A stretch of 64,000 nt of DNA from Paraburkholderia silvatlantica (GTDB lineage: Bacteria > Pseudomonadota > Gammaproteobacteria > Burkholderiales > Burkholderiaceae), in the NCBI RefSeq assembly GCF_003096715.1, contig NZ_QEOL01000019.1, positions 62,001-126,000 on the forward strand, given 5' to 3'. The position numbers and the translations under genes are program-made. The notes below the pieces were generated by a model. That model made no database searches, had not been told where the DNA came from, and saw only the letters and a program-made list of their open reading frames with translations. This document shows, piece after piece, positions 1 through 9,062 of this stretch (position 1 is its first letter; each line of letters opens with the position of its first letter).

Positions 1-325
1 CTCCTGGAGCCATGTGCTCGAAACCTAGCGCCAGAGCACAATCGACGACACCACTCCGAACAGCCTGACGCGCGAGGAACAGCGCGGTAGAGCCAGTCGA
101 GCAGTTGTTATTGACGTTGATGATAGGGATGCTGGTCATGCCCACTTCATATAGTGCACACTGAGCTGCTGTGGAATCGCCATAGACATAGCCCACGTAG
201 GCTTGCTGCACATCAGCATAGTCTAGGCCGGCATCAGCGAGCGCTACCGTGTAGCCTGCGCAGCCATCTCGGGATAAGGGGCGTGCTTTCCCGGCTTGCC
301 GAAGGGGAGGTACCATCACAGCTCG
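1..325 (-). pseudogene. Decayed SCP2/lipid-transfer-type thiolase, N-terminal part
   Basis: Minus-strand translation reads [18 protein letters not shown] and then, in another frame, [20 protein letters not shown], followed by the thiolase active-site segment [18 protein letters not shown], running off the left edge. This is the conserved N-terminal half of the SCP2-like thiolase (lipid-transfer protein) family. At least one frameshift near 245 separates the two parts. The usual start motif (GxGMxPFGKPG) is also disrupted near 310-325, where the reading becomes [10 protein letters not shown] working gene is therefore unlikely. The rest lies outside the window. It may be a relic of a thiolase paralogous to the intact one at 3159. 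The family call is firm; the exact 5' limit is not. Confidence 0.75.
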
Positions 326-967
326 TGCAGGACGTGCGCGGCAATATCCCCTGTGCGTTGTTGCCCGAGTACATCACGGACCTCATCCTCCAACGCACAC
401 AGACGATTGGGTGAATTCGACACCTTCGGATTGTCTAACGAGAATGCTATTTCCGCGGACACATCGGATCATAGTAGAGAGGCCGCACATCTGGCTGTAG
501 GCGGCCAGCAAGCGACGTTCGCCGTCATGCTCCGATGGACATTCAAGCGGCCGCTCCACTCAAACAACGGACCTTCGCGGCGGGATAAGTAACCGGTCTG
601 TACCGGACGACACATTGACGTGGCTAATTCGATCACCTCCTCGCGTTAGCCGTAGTTACCTGGACGCTCGGCGAACAATACTCGTTCCTGCGTTATTGGT
701 TTACGGACGCGTGCAAAAAGTCGTCACGACACATCAGAAAATCAAATTGGAGAATGCGGTGCGGAAACTCTGCGTGGAATTCGGCCCCGAGACGGAAAAC
801 TATGATGTGACTACCTTCGTCCAGGCAGTGCTTCACACGGAAGGTCGTTGAGGCAGAACTGGATGCTCACGGCATTTCAATCGCGAATCCAGAGGTCCGA
901 CTCGCCCTGGAGCGTGCAGTCTCGCGCAAGAGCAAGTAAGCGTGGCGGCATCGACTGATCTTTGTTA
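326..967. other. Gene-poor decayed stretch
   Basis: No convincing intact gene was found. A plus-strand frame at 708-851 reads KLENAVRKLCVEFGPE, which faintly resembles an acyl-CoA dehydrogenase N-terminus but stops after a few residues. A 31-codon open stretch at 844-939 in another frame ends in SRKSK-stop and looks coding-like without an identifiable start. Together with the adjacent thiolase relic this suggests remains of older fatty-acid genes. Confidence 0.4.
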
Positions 968-2020
968 CTACGACAAAACCTCCTGCTCGGGTCGATCATC
1001 ACGGAATTGCGTTGGTGATAGGCCAGTCCATCGCTTGAATGCGCGGGCAAAATTACTGGTGCTGGTGAATCCGAGCAGGAAAGCAATTTCGGTTACGGAG
1101 CCTGTCCGCTGCTGGATGTAATTGCAAGCCAGTTCCCGGCGCGTGTCGTCCATGATCTGCAGGAAATTGGTGCCGCGCTGCGCCAAGCGCACCTGCAAAG
1201 TCGCCGGGCTCACGCATAACGCTTCGGCCACCTTCTCCCTGCTGCAGTCGCCAGAGGGCAGCAATTCGATGATTTTCTGCGTGACGCCGGTCACCACGTC
1301 GCTCTTGTCCAGTCGGGCAAGATATTGATTCGCGATATTGTCGTTGACTTGCGCCAATTCCGGGCACGCTCCGCCGAGCGGCTGCATCAACTCATGCTTG
1401 TCGAAAGTCAGCGTCGTGGCCTGATTCGAAAAACTGACCGGTGCTCGCAGCAAGGCGCGGTAAGGCTCGTCGCCTTCACGCGGCATTGGACGACGGAATT
1501 CTACGGACAGCGGGTTGAACCCCGGCTTGTACAACATACGCATCGTCTGCACCAGGAAACCCACGAATGCGTCTTCAGTTTCGCCGCAGACTTCGATCTT
1601 GAAATCGGTGGCGCGCAACGCGATGTTGTCGCCTTCTTCAATGACAAGAACGGTCGCCGATTGCGACACCAGCCGGAAGTGCCGCTCCAGCCGGCGACAG
1701 AAGTCGAGCAGCGTGCTGCTCGCGGCGAGCGCGTAGCCGAGCGCATGCAAATTGGAAATATGGATGTGCCGGGCGACCGAGAGGCCGAAATAAGGATTGT
1801 TAGTGGCCTCCACGCAGGCACGGTATAGCCTAGTCAGGGTGGCAACAGGCAGCCGGACCATCGGGCCGTTCACCATATGGGGTTGCACGCCGACGGAGCG
1901 AAAAATGCGCTCGCTGTCGATCCCGCTGGCTTGCAGAGTCTTGGCGATTGCCGTGCAGTACCCCCCTATGGTCGTCGCTTCCTGCGTGGCGGCGAGGGAC
2001 GGTTGGCGGTCGGATTTCAA
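968..2020 (-). CDS. AraC-family transcriptional regulator, Arabinose_bd-type N-terminus
   Basis: A 350-residue protein. Residues about 30-215 match the arabinose-operon-regulator-like N-terminal domain (LYRACVEATNNPYFGLSVARH; DFCRRLERHFRLVS). Residues about 245-340 form the double helix-turn-helix of AraC/XylS proteins, ending in the signature SVTEIAFLLGFTSTSNFARAFKRWTGLSP. It is divergent from the acyl-CoA operon that starts at 2310 and probably controls it in response to an acid or its CoA ester, as such regulators often do in catabolic clusters. The start codon used here is TTG, directly after an in-frame stop and without a clear ribosome-binding site, so the true start may lie slightly inside. 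Confidence 0.88.
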   Translation of the reverse strand: MKSDRQPSLAATQEATTIGGYCTAIAKTLQASGIDSERIFRSVGVQPHMVNGPMVRLPVATLTRLYRACVEATNNPYFGLSVARHIHISNLHALGYALAASSTLLDFCRRLERHFRLVSQSATVLVIEEGDNIALRATDFKIEVCGETEDAFVGFLVQTMRMLYKPGFNPLSVEFRRPMPREGDEPYRALLRAPVSFSNQATTLTFDKHELMQPLGGACPELAQVNDNIANQYLARLDKSDVVTGVTQKIIELLPSGDCSREKVAEALCVSPATLQVRLAQRGTNFLQIMDDTRRELACNYIQQRTGSVTEIAFLLGFTSTSNFARAFKRWTGLSPTQFRDDRPEQEVLS

Positions 2021-2090
2021 GGCGCGGCGATGTAGTCAAACGGTGGTGCTGCCGATTCTACACCGTCGCTGAACGGGTCAAGGCGCGCTT

Positions 2091-2120
2091 GGGCGGCCGC
2101 CCTTCGTCCGTCCCGGGACG
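2091..2120. promoter_or_regulatory. Two adjacent 12-bp perfect palindromes in divergent promoter region
   Basis: GGGCGGCCGCCC (2091-2102) and CGTCCCGGGACG (2109-2120) are each perfectly self-complementary and are six bases apart, between the AraC gene and the crotonase gene. They could be operator half-sites or a structured leader. AraC proteins normally bind direct repeats, so the assignment is open. Confidence 0.35.
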
Positions 2121-2309
2121 ACAATCCGCCTTCCACAGTCATTGCTCACTGGCGCGTCGCACGAATGATCAACGGCGATCGCTCTGCGGAATGCACTTTT
2201 CGTTCCAAAGAGCCGCGCGGTCATTGTCCCCTGCCTAAGATGACCTCCTACTGCGGACAGGTCTGGGCCTCTCCGCCACAACAACATTCCTGCATGACAC
2301 GGAGACGTT

Positions 2310-3095
2310 ATGACCGAAGAAACCTTGCTGTTTGAGCCAACGGGTGCGGTTGCGCGTTTGACGCTGAATCGCCCTAAGGCGATGAACGCGATGAATATGG
2401 CGCTGCTGGCCGAACTGGATCGCCGGTTGGCACGGATCGCCGCCGACGACGACATCCGCGTCCTGGTCTTGACCGGCGCTGGCCCTGCATTTTGCGCCGG
2501 CGCGGACTTGAAGGAGGTGCTGGCCAGTCAGAAGGCAGAGCCCGGCGAAGCAGATTTCCTCGACCGTGCTGACGCAACGCTTGCGCGACTGCGCAATTTC
2601 CCCAAACCGGTGATTGCCGCACTCAACGGTGTAACCATGGCCGGCGGCCTGGAGATGGCCATGTGCGCCGACATCGTCATTGCTGCTGAAAGCGCTGCCA
2701 TCGGGGACGCCCATGCCAATTTTGGCGTCTATCCCGGCGCCGGCGGCGCAGCGGTGTTGCCGCGCCTCATTCCTCAGAACATCGCCATGTATCTACTGTT
2801 CACCGGCAAGACGCTTTCGGCGGCTGAGATGAAGGCTTACGGCTTCGTCTCCGAAGTGCATCCCGACGGCGAATTGGCCGATGCAGCGATGAAGCTGGCC
2901 GGCCAGATTGCCGCAAAGAGCCCTGTCGTGTTGCGGCGCATGAAGGAAGTCGCGCGCGTCTCCGCCGACAAGAGCCGGGACGACGCCTTGCTGCATGAGC
3001 AAGTCATGTTGCGTCGCCATCTGCGCAGCTTTGACCTGCAGGAGGGCTTGCAGGCATTCGCCGAAAAGCGCGCACCGCAATTCCAGGGCCGCTGA
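2310..3095 (+). CDS. Enoyl-CoA hydratase/isomerase (crotonase) family protein
   Basis: 261 residues, the normal crotonase length. The first oxyanion-hole motif FCAGADL is at 61-67 and the second, AGGLEMAM, at 111-118, where Glu115 occupies the place of the first catalytic Glu of enoyl-CoA hydratase. The second catalytic Glu (the PE before the GxxPGxGG loop) is missing: the sequence there is DAHANFGVYPGAGG. The reaction may therefore be isomerisation, hydrolysis or retro-aldol cleavage rather than plain hydration. First gene of a plus-strand acyl-CoA operon running to 9029. A GGAGA ribosome-binding site precedes ATG 2310. Confidence 0.88.
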   Translation: MTEETLLFEPTGAVARLTLNRPKAMNAMNMALLAELDRRLARIAADDDIRVLVLTGAGPAFCAGADLKEVLASQKAEPGEADFLDRADATLARLRNFPKPVIAALNGVTMAGGLEMAMCADIVIAAESAAIGDAHANFGVYPGAGGAAVLPRLIPQNIAMYLLFTGKTLSAAEMKAYGFVSEVHPDGELADAAMKLAGQIAAKSPVVLRRMKEVARVSADKSRDDALLHEQVMLRRHLRSFDLQEGLQAFAEKRAPQFQGR

Positions 3096-3116
3096 GCCGA
3101 CTCCGCTGAGCCGACT
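3089..3116 (+). repeat. 14-bp tandem duplication over the crotonase stop codon
   Basis: CCGCTGAGCCGACT occurs twice head to tail (3089-3102, 3103-3116). The first copy contains the stop codon of the crotonase gene. It looks like a recent slippage duplication. Confidence 0.8.
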
Positions 3117-3158
3117 CACTACTTCATCTGGATTTCTCATCCCTCTTTCGGGAATTAC

Positions 3159-4400
3159 ATGAACGATATCTATGTTGCCGGCGTCGGTATGACGCCGTTC
3201 GGACGCTTGCTTGAGCGCACCGTATACGACATGGTCGGCGAGGCCGTCACCCTGGCCTTGAAAGATGCCGGCGCAGAGGCCGCCGACATCGGCTCGGCAT
3301 TCTATGCGACGCTGACCAATGGTCAGTTCCAGGGGCAGACCGCGATTCCCGGGCCGATCGCCATGCGCCGCATCGGCATTACAGGCATTCCAGTGTTCAC
3401 CGTCGAAAATGCATGTGCCTCCGGATCGTCGGCATTCAACCTGGCGGTGCAGGCGCTGCGGGCCGGGACCTGCGACGTGGCGCTAGCCGTCGGCGCGGAA
3501 AAGATGAACATCGCCGACAAGGCCAAGATGTTTGCTGCGTTCGACGGCGGCTGGGACGTCTCGACTGTCGAGGAAAACAAGAGGACGCTGCTGGCATTAG
3601 GCGAAGGCGTGGAGCCCCCACCCGGCACCATGTCCGACCGTCCCTACAGCGTGTTCATGGATGTCTATGCGGCCATCGCTCGCAGCCATATGAAACGCTA
3701 TGGCACTACGCAGCATCAGATCGCTGCAGTCGCGGCCAAGAACCACCAGCACTCGGTGCATAACCCACTGGCGCAATTCCAGCAGCCAATGACGATCGAG
3801 CAGGTGCTGGCTTCGCCGCCGATCACCTACCCGCTGACCACGACCATGTGCTCGCCGATCAGCGACGGCGCCGCCGCCGCCTTGCTGTGCACCGCCGCCG
3901 GCCTGAAGCGCCTGCAGGGCGAGGCTGGCCGCGCAGTGCGCGTGCTGGCCAGCGTCATTCAGACCGGTGCGACGCGCAGTGTCGACGAGCCGCAAAAGAT
4001 CATCGCGCACCTCGCGGCGAAGAAAGCCTACGAACAAGCCGGCGTCGCGCCCGAGGACGTTGACGTTGCCGAAGTGCACGATGCCTCGGCGATCGGGGAG
4101 ATCCTCAACGCCGAATCGCTGATGCTGGTGCCATTCGGCGAAGGCGGTCCCGCGGCCGCACGCGGCGACTTTACGGTCGGCGGACGCATCCCGATCAACC
4201 CGTCCGGCGGTCTCGAGTCGAAAGGTCATCCGATCGGCGCTACCGGTCTCGGCCAGATTCACGAACTGGTGACGCAGTTGCGCGGCGAAGCGGGACAGCG
4301 TCAGGTTCAAGACGCACGCATCGCAATTCAGGAAAACGGCGGCGGCCTGTACGGCATCGAAGAAGCTGTGGTCGGCATCAACATCCTGGCGAAACAATAA
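3159..4400 (+). CDS. Thiolase, SCP2/lipid-transfer type
   Basis: 413 residues. Catalytic Cys86 lies in ENACASGSSAF and the active-site His in KGHPIGATG near 345. The EVHDASA segment near 310 replaces the NEAF motif of classical thiolases, as in SCP2-type thiolases. The C-terminal second cysteine of classical thiolases is not evident (ENGGGLYG instead), also in keeping with the SCP2-type branch. Expected reaction: thiolytic cleavage of a 3-oxoacyl-CoA, often branched or cyclic. It lies 63 bp after the crotonase gene and 10 bp before the acyl-CoA dehydrogenase, so it is co-transcribed. Probably the last chain-shortening step of the encoded pathway. Confidence 0.88.
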   Translation: MNDIYVAGVGMTPFGRLLERTVYDMVGEAVTLALKDAGAEAADIGSAFYATLTNGQFQGQTAIPGPIAMRRIGITGIPVFTVENACASGSSAFNLAVQALRAGTCDVALAVGAEKMNIADKAKMFAAFDGGWDVSTVEENKRTLLALGEGVEPPPGTMSDRPYSVFMDVYAAIARSHMKRYGTTQHQIAAVAAKNHQHSVHNPLAQFQQPMTIEQVLASPPITYPLTTTMCSPISDGAAAALLCTAAGLKRLQGEAGRAVRVLASVIQTGATRSVDEPQKIIAHLAAKKAYEQAGVAPEDVDVAEVHDASAIGEILNAESLMLVPFGEGGPAAARGDFTVGGRIPINPSGGLESKGHPIGATGLGQIHELVTQLRGEAGQRQVQDARIAIQENGGGLYGIEEAVVGINILAKQ

Positions 4401-4410
4401 GGACTCCACA

Positions 4411-5568
4411 ATGGGACACGTATTCCGCACTGAAGAGCAGCAGGCCGCCGTCGATGGACTGAAACGCTTCCTCGATGCCGAGATCGATCCGATCTTCAGC
4501 AAACAATACCGCGACAAGTTCGTACCGCGCGACAAGATGGCCGAAATCATGCGCCGGCTGACGGAATTCGGCCTGGTATCGGGCATCGCGAGCGAAGCCA
4601 ACGGCGGCATGGGCCTGGATTGGCTGACTTCACTGATGCTGTTCGAGGAAGTGGCTACCACCTCGGCCGACCTGTCGGTGCCGGTGCTGATCAACTCGTT
4701 TGGCGTAGTGCTCCTCGAGAAGGTTGCCCCCCCGCATTTGCGTGAACGCTACCTGCCCGGCCTGTTGAGTGGAGACAGTTTCGTCTCGATGGGTATATCC
4801 GAACCGGACGTCGGGTCCAATGTGCTGGAGATCAGAACGCGCGCGCGTCGCGATGGTGATCATTTCGTCATCAACGGCGAAAAGACCTGGATCAGCAATG
4901 GCGAATACTCGGACTTCCTGATCTGCACCTGCCGAACCAGCGACGATCCGCGCAAGGGGCTGACCCATTTTCTGCTCGACCGCAAGGAACATCCGTACGA
5001 AGTCCGCGGCATTCATAAGATCGGTTTCAACAGTCAGTCCACCGCACAGATCTTCCTGACTGATGTGCGCGTGCCAGCCTCAAACATGATCGGCAACGAA
5101 GGCGAGGGACTGCGCAATACGCTCTCGCTGTTCGAAAGGTCGCGCGTATTCGTCGCCGCCCAGGGATTGGGCATCGCCCGCCGCGCCCTCGAAGAAGCGA
5201 TTCGTTATGCAAAGGAACGCCGCCAGCACGGCAAGGTCATCGCGGGCCACCAGTTGATCGCGGCAATGTTGGCCGAAATGGCGACCAACGTGGACGCAGC
5301 GCGTCTGTTGACCTACCGCGCGGCGTCGATGATCGAAGCCGGCGTGCCTGCCGAGATGGAAGCGGCGATGGCCAAGTATTTCGCCTGCGAAGCAGCGGTG
5401 AAAATCGCCCGCGAGGCCGTGCAGATCCACGGGGGCAACGGCGTCACGACCGAATTTCTGGTTGAGAAGCTCGCGCGCGAGGCAATCATCGCGCCGATTC
5501 CGGAAGGCACGAGCCAGATCCAGCAACTCATTATTGGCCGGGCCTTGACTGGCGTGCCGGCGTTCTAA
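4411..5568 (+). CDS. Acyl-CoA dehydrogenase
   Basis: 385 residues, the usual size of short and medium-chain acyl-CoA dehydrogenases. Seen are the FAD/substrate motif MGISEPDVGSN near 130, INGEKTWISNG near 155, the RRQHGKVIAGHQ helix, and IPEGTSQIQQLI near the C-terminus, where the Glu matches the catalytic base of MCAD although the usual preceding Tyr is Pro. Role: flavin-dependent 2,3-oxidation of an acyl-CoA, passing electrons to ETF. An etfBA pair occurs at 27704-29405 but is far away and may serve another pathway. Spacing to neighbours is 10 bp upstream and 37 bp downstream, so it is in the same operon. Confidence 0.92.
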   Translation: MGHVFRTEEQQAAVDGLKRFLDAEIDPIFSKQYRDKFVPRDKMAEIMRRLTEFGLVSGIASEANGGMGLDWLTSLMLFEEVATTSADLSVPVLINSFGVVLLEKVAPPHLRERYLPGLLSGDSFVSMGISEPDVGSNVLEIRTRARRDGDHFVINGEKTWISNGEYSDFLICTCRTSDDPRKGLTHFLLDRKEHPYEVRGIHKIGFNSQSTAQIFLTDVRVPASNMIGNEGEGLRNTLSLFERSRVFVAAQGLGIARRALEEAIRYAKERRQHGKVIAGHQLIAAMLAEMATNVDAARLLTYRAASMIEAGVPAEMEAAMAKYFACEAAVKIAREAVQIHGGNGVTTEFLVEKLAREAIIAPIPEGTSQIQQLIIGRALTGVPAF

Positions 5569-5605
5569 GGCGCCGAGGCGAAGAATTAATCTACAAGGAC
5601 ACATC

Positions 5606-6382
5606 ATGCGTATTGAAGGAAAAGTCATTGTCATTACCGGCGGCGCTTCGGGCCTCGGGCTAGCCACGGCGTGTTATCTTGCTCAGGAAAAAGGCGCGCG
5701 CGTCGCCCTCTTCGATCTGAACGCCGAGGCCGGTGCCAAGGCGGTCGAAGACGTCGGCGCCGAACACGCGATGTTCGTGCAAACCGACGTCGCCAGCGAG
5801 GAATCGGTTCAGAACGCGCTAGCGGCTGTGACTGCCCGGTTCGGCACGGTACACGTCTGCATCAATTGTGCGGCGCTGCCCACACCGTGCAAGGTGCTCG
5901 GCAAGGAAGGCAAGGCCACGCCGCTCGCGAAGTTCGCCCAGGTGACGGCGGTCAACGTCAATGGCGTGTTCAACGTCATGTCGAAGTGCGCCGAGCAGAT
6001 GGTCAAGAACGAAGCGGAAGCTGGCGAGGAGCGCGGTGTGATCATCAACATCTCGTCGGGTGCCGCCTACGAGGCGCAGATCGGTCAAGTCGCCTATGCC
6101 GCCTCCAAGGCGGCGCTGCTCGGTATGAACATGCCGGCGGCGCGCGAACTCGGTGACGTAGGCATCCGTGTCAACGCCATTGCGCCCGGCCTGTTCATGA
6201 CGCCGATGGTGCGGACGCTCGACGAAAAGATTGTCGCCTCGTTGACGGCACAAATCGAAGCCCCTCGGCGCCTCGGCGACATGCGCGAGTTCGCGCACTG
6301 CTGCGCGTTCATCATCGAAAACGGCTACCTCAACGCGCACACGATCCGCCTCGACGCAGCGTCACGCCTGCGCGCGCGCTAA
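5606..6382 (+). CDS. Short-chain dehydrogenase, 3-hydroxyacyl-CoA dehydrogenase type-2-like
   Basis: 258 residues with Rossmann motif TGGASGLG (11-18), NAD-preferring Asp37 after the second strand, catalytic Ser150/151, Tyr164 and Lys168 (YAASK). The inserts CAALPTPCKVLGKEG and the end RLDAASR resemble the HSD17B10 / 3-hydroxy-2-methylbutyryl-CoA dehydrogenase group. Likely oxidises a 3-hydroxyacyl-CoA to the 3-oxo ester used by the thiolase. Co-transcribed with the flanking acyl-CoA genes. Substrate cannot be read from sequence. Confidence 0.88.
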   Translation: MRIEGKVIVITGGASGLGLATACYLAQEKGARVALFDLNAEAGAKAVEDVGAEHAMFVQTDVASEESVQNALAAVTARFGTVHVCINCAALPTPCKVLGKEGKATPLAKFAQVTAVNVNGVFNVMSKCAEQMVKNEAEAGEERGVIINISSGAAYEAQIGQVAYAASKAALLGMNMPAARELGDVGIRVNAIAPGLFMTPMVRTLDEKIVASLTAQIEAPRRLGDMREFAHCCAFIIENGYLNAHTIRLDAASRLRAR

Positions 6383-6456
6383 ACGCGCTGCACCGGCGAC
6401 AGGACCGCCCTTCCTCTCAAGAAGCGGGAGGGCGAAAGAACAAAGGAGACACATCC

Positions 6457-8049
6457 ATGAAGATGAACTTTTGCCGCATCATGCGCCTGATGACGCTGCG
6501 CTTTCGCGACCGGCAAGCGATCGTCAATGTGGAGCGCGGCCGCGGTTACACATACCACGAATACCACCTGCTGACCAACCGCATCGCCGATGCGCTGCGC
6601 AACGCGCTCGGGGTTGGCAAAGGCGACAAGTTCCTGCTCATCCTGGACAACGACAACCTGAGCCTGATGATGCTGCCGACTGTCCTCAAGCAGGAAGGCA
6701 CGGTGGTCATGACCAACCTGCGCGACGCGCCGCAAGAGCATGCGCGTCAGATCGAACTGGTCAAGCCGAAGGTCGTATTCATTGAAACGCGCCTGCTCGA
6801 TGGCTACTACGCCACGTTGCGCGGGGCCGGCTGCGAGATCGTCGTCATGGACGATCCCACGCCGGATCAGGCCACGCGCCCTGGCGTGCACGCGTTCTGG
6901 AGCCTGGTCGACACCGCCTCCGAACTCGACGCCAACGTCGAGCTGGACGACGACGAGCACATCTTCATGTTGCGTTTCACCGGCGGCACGACTGGCCAGG
7001 GTAAATGCGCGATGTACTCGATCGACAATCTGATGGCTTGCCGCGACGGCGGCTTCAGCAACCCGGATTTCGGCTTCAACGACCGCACACGCATGTTGCA
7101 TGTGGCGCCGCTCTCGCATGGCACGATGGTCGGTTTCGTACCGACTTTCTATGCAGGCGGCGCCAACCTGACGCTCAATCAGCTTGATCTCGAGCAATGG
7201 CGGCAAACGGCCGAACAGCAGCGCGTGACGCATTCGTTCCTGGTACCGACCGTGCTGTACCGTCTGCTCGAATTGCAGCACTCCAACCCACGCGATCTCT
7301 CTTCGCTGAACACCCTAATCTACGGCGCCGCACCGATGAGTCCCGCCAAGCTCGAAGAACTGATCGCGTGCTTCGGTCCCATCTTCGCGCAAGTCTACGC
7401 CGCCACCGAAGTCCCCATGTTCGTGTCGACGCTCGACAAGGCCGAACACGAGACCGGCCCAAAGACGGAGGGCGGTGTCGAACGTCTATCATCGGCCGGC
7501 CGGCCGACGCCGGGCGTCGAAGTTTATGTGACCGATGAGCAGGGCAACCCGCTGCCAACCGGCCAACCCGGCGAAATCAACATCCGCAGCAGAGCCGTCA
7601 TCAAGGGGTATTACAACAATCCGGAAACGACGGTCGCCGAGTTTGCCGACGGGGCCTGGAAGTCGGGCGACCTCGGCTATATCGACGAGGACGGCTACCT
7701 GTACATCGTCGACCGTTTGAAAGACATGATCATCAGCGGCGGCTTCAACGTTTATGCGATCGAAGTCGAATCGGCACTGGCTTCGCACCCAGCCGTCATG
7801 ATGTCCGCTGTGGTCGGCGTTCCCCATCCTGAGTGGGGCGAGGCCGTGCATGCGGAAGTGCTGCTGCGTCCCGGCGCCTCGGTCGAGGCCGCCGAACTTA
7901 TCGCACACGCCAAGGAAAAGCTCGGCAGCTACAAGGCGCCGAAGTCGTTGGTGTTCGTCGACCAATTGCCGACCTCGGTGGTCGGCAAAGTACTGCGGCG
8001 CGCGATCAAGGAAAAGTACTGGCAAAACATGCAGCGCAAGGTCAGCTAG
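6457..8049 (+). CDS. AMP-dependent acyl-CoA synthetase/ligase
   Basis: 530 residues of the ANL superfamily. P-loop-like motif TGGTTGQGK is at 175-183, GAAPMSP and YAATEVP near 290-310, the GDLGYIDEDGYLYIVDRLKDMI hinge near 405, and the C-terminal catalytic Lys in PTSVVGKVLRR near 515. It activates a carboxylic acid with ATP and CoA, probably the first step of the pathway encoded by this operon. AAAGGAG ribosome-binding site before ATG 6457. An imperfect hairpin (CGCCCTTCC/GGAGGGCG near 6407-6435) lies just before it and might modulate expression. Confidence 0.92.
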   Translation: MKMNFCRIMRLMTLRFRDRQAIVNVERGRGYTYHEYHLLTNRIADALRNALGVGKGDKFLLILDNDNLSLMMLPTVLKQEGTVVMTNLRDAPQEHARQIELVKPKVVFIETRLLDGYYATLRGAGCEIVVMDDPTPDQATRPGVHAFWSLVDTASELDANVELDDDEHIFMLRFTGGTTGQGKCAMYSIDNLMACRDGGFSNPDFGFNDRTRMLHVAPLSHGTMVGFVPTFYAGGANLTLNQLDLEQWRQTAEQQRVTHSFLVPTVLYRLLELQHSNPRDLSSLNTLIYGAAPMSPAKLEELIACFGPIFAQVYAATEVPMFVSTLDKAEHETGPKTEGGVERLSSAGRPTPGVEVYVTDEQGNPLPTGQPGEINIRSRAVIKGYYNNPETTVAEFADGAWKSGDLGYIDEDGYLYIVDRLKDMIISGGFNVYAIEVESALASHPAVMMSAVVGVPHPEWGEAVHAEVLLRPGASVEAAELIAHAKEKLGSYKAPKSLVFVDQLPTSVVGKVLRRAIKEKYWQNMQRKVS

Positions 8050-8084
8050 ACAGTTCCATGTGACATGTAAGCAGGATTTAACTC

Positions 8085-9029
8085 ATGGCCATACCATCCG
8101 CCCTCAACAAGAACCTCAAATTGCCGGTGATCGTCGCGCCGATGTTCCTGGTCTCAGGACCGGAACTCGTGCTGGCCGCCTGCAAGTCCGGCGTGATCGG
8201 ATCGCTGCCGGCATTGAATCAGCGCACCACTGAAGGCTATTCCGGCTGGCTGGATACGATCAAAGCGGGGCTAGGGCCAAACGACGCCCCCTATGCCGTC
8301 AATCTCATCGTTCACAAGACAAACCCCAGGTTGGCCGCCGACCTTGAGGTCACGATTCGACACCAGGTGCCTCTGGTCATCACCTCACTTGGCACGGCGC
8401 ACGACGTCGTCGACAGGATCCACGGCTATGGCGGGCTGGTCTTTCACGATGTCATCAACCTGGTTCACGCAAAGAAAGCGGCTGCCGCCGGGGTTGACGG
8501 TCTGATCCTGGTGACCGCCGGCGCGGGTGGTCATGCTGGCGACAAGAATCCATTCGCATTGCTGAACGAAGTGCGGAATTTTTTCAAAGGCACCATCATT
8601 CTTTCCGGTTGCCTCTCGACGGGAGGGGACGTCGCCGCGGCTACCATGATGCAAGCCGACTTCGCCTACATCGGAACCCGGTTCATCAATGCCAAAGAGA
8701 GCCTTGCGCCCACAGAATACAAGCAAATGATCATTGACAGCCATGCTGCCGATATCACTTACACACCGGCCATCTCCGGTATTCATGCGAATTTCCTGAA
8801 CGCTTCCCTGATCTCCTGCGGTCTCGATCCCAGCAATCTTCGAGGCGGCGCGGCTGTCAGTGTCGAAAAAGAACTAGGCGCACACAGCGCAGAGCCATGG
8901 AAGCAAGTATGGTCGGCGGGCCAGGGCGTCGGAGCCATCAAGGATGTTCTGCCAATGGCCGATCTGATTCCTCGCATGAAATCGGAGTTCGATGAGGCCG
9001 TATCCAGGTTCATCGCGCGCTTTTTCTGA
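8085..9029 (+). CDS. Nitronate monooxygenase (2-nitropropane dioxygenase-like) flavoprotein
   Basis: 314 residues, FMN-dependent TIM-barrel of the NMO/NPD family: PVIVAPMFLVSGPEL near the start, VTAGAGGHAGDKNPFALLNEV and GGDVAAATMMQADFAYIGTRF form the flavin-phosphate site. Some family members oxidise nitronates; others, often found beside CoA-ester genes as here, have unknown roles. Last gene of the acyl-CoA operon, 35 bp after the ligase. Possible tasks are removing a toxic nitronate or oxidising an enolate-like intermediate; neither can be shown from sequence. Confidence 0.85.
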   Translation: MAIPSALNKNLKLPVIVAPMFLVSGPELVLAACKSGVIGSLPALNQRTTEGYSGWLDTIKAGLGPNDAPYAVNLIVHKTNPRLAADLEVTIRHQVPLVITSLGTAHDVVDRIHGYGGLVFHDVINLVHAKKAAAAGVDGLILVTAGAGGHAGDKNPFALLNEVRNFFKGTIILSGCLSTGGDVAAATMMQADFAYIGTRFINAKESLAPTEYKQMIIDSHAADITYTPAISGIHANFLNASLISCGLDPSNLRGGAAVSVEKELGAHSAEPWKQVWSAGQGVGAIKDVLPMADLIPRMKSEFDEAVSRFIARFF

Positions 9030-9062
9030 TGCCGTCCACCTTCATAACAACCGGAGTATTCG

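Noticed and set aside
6400-6440. Hairpin before the acyl-CoA ligase as a terminator splitting the operon
   Set aside because: The stem has a bulge and there is no T-run; gene spacing and orientation favour read-through.
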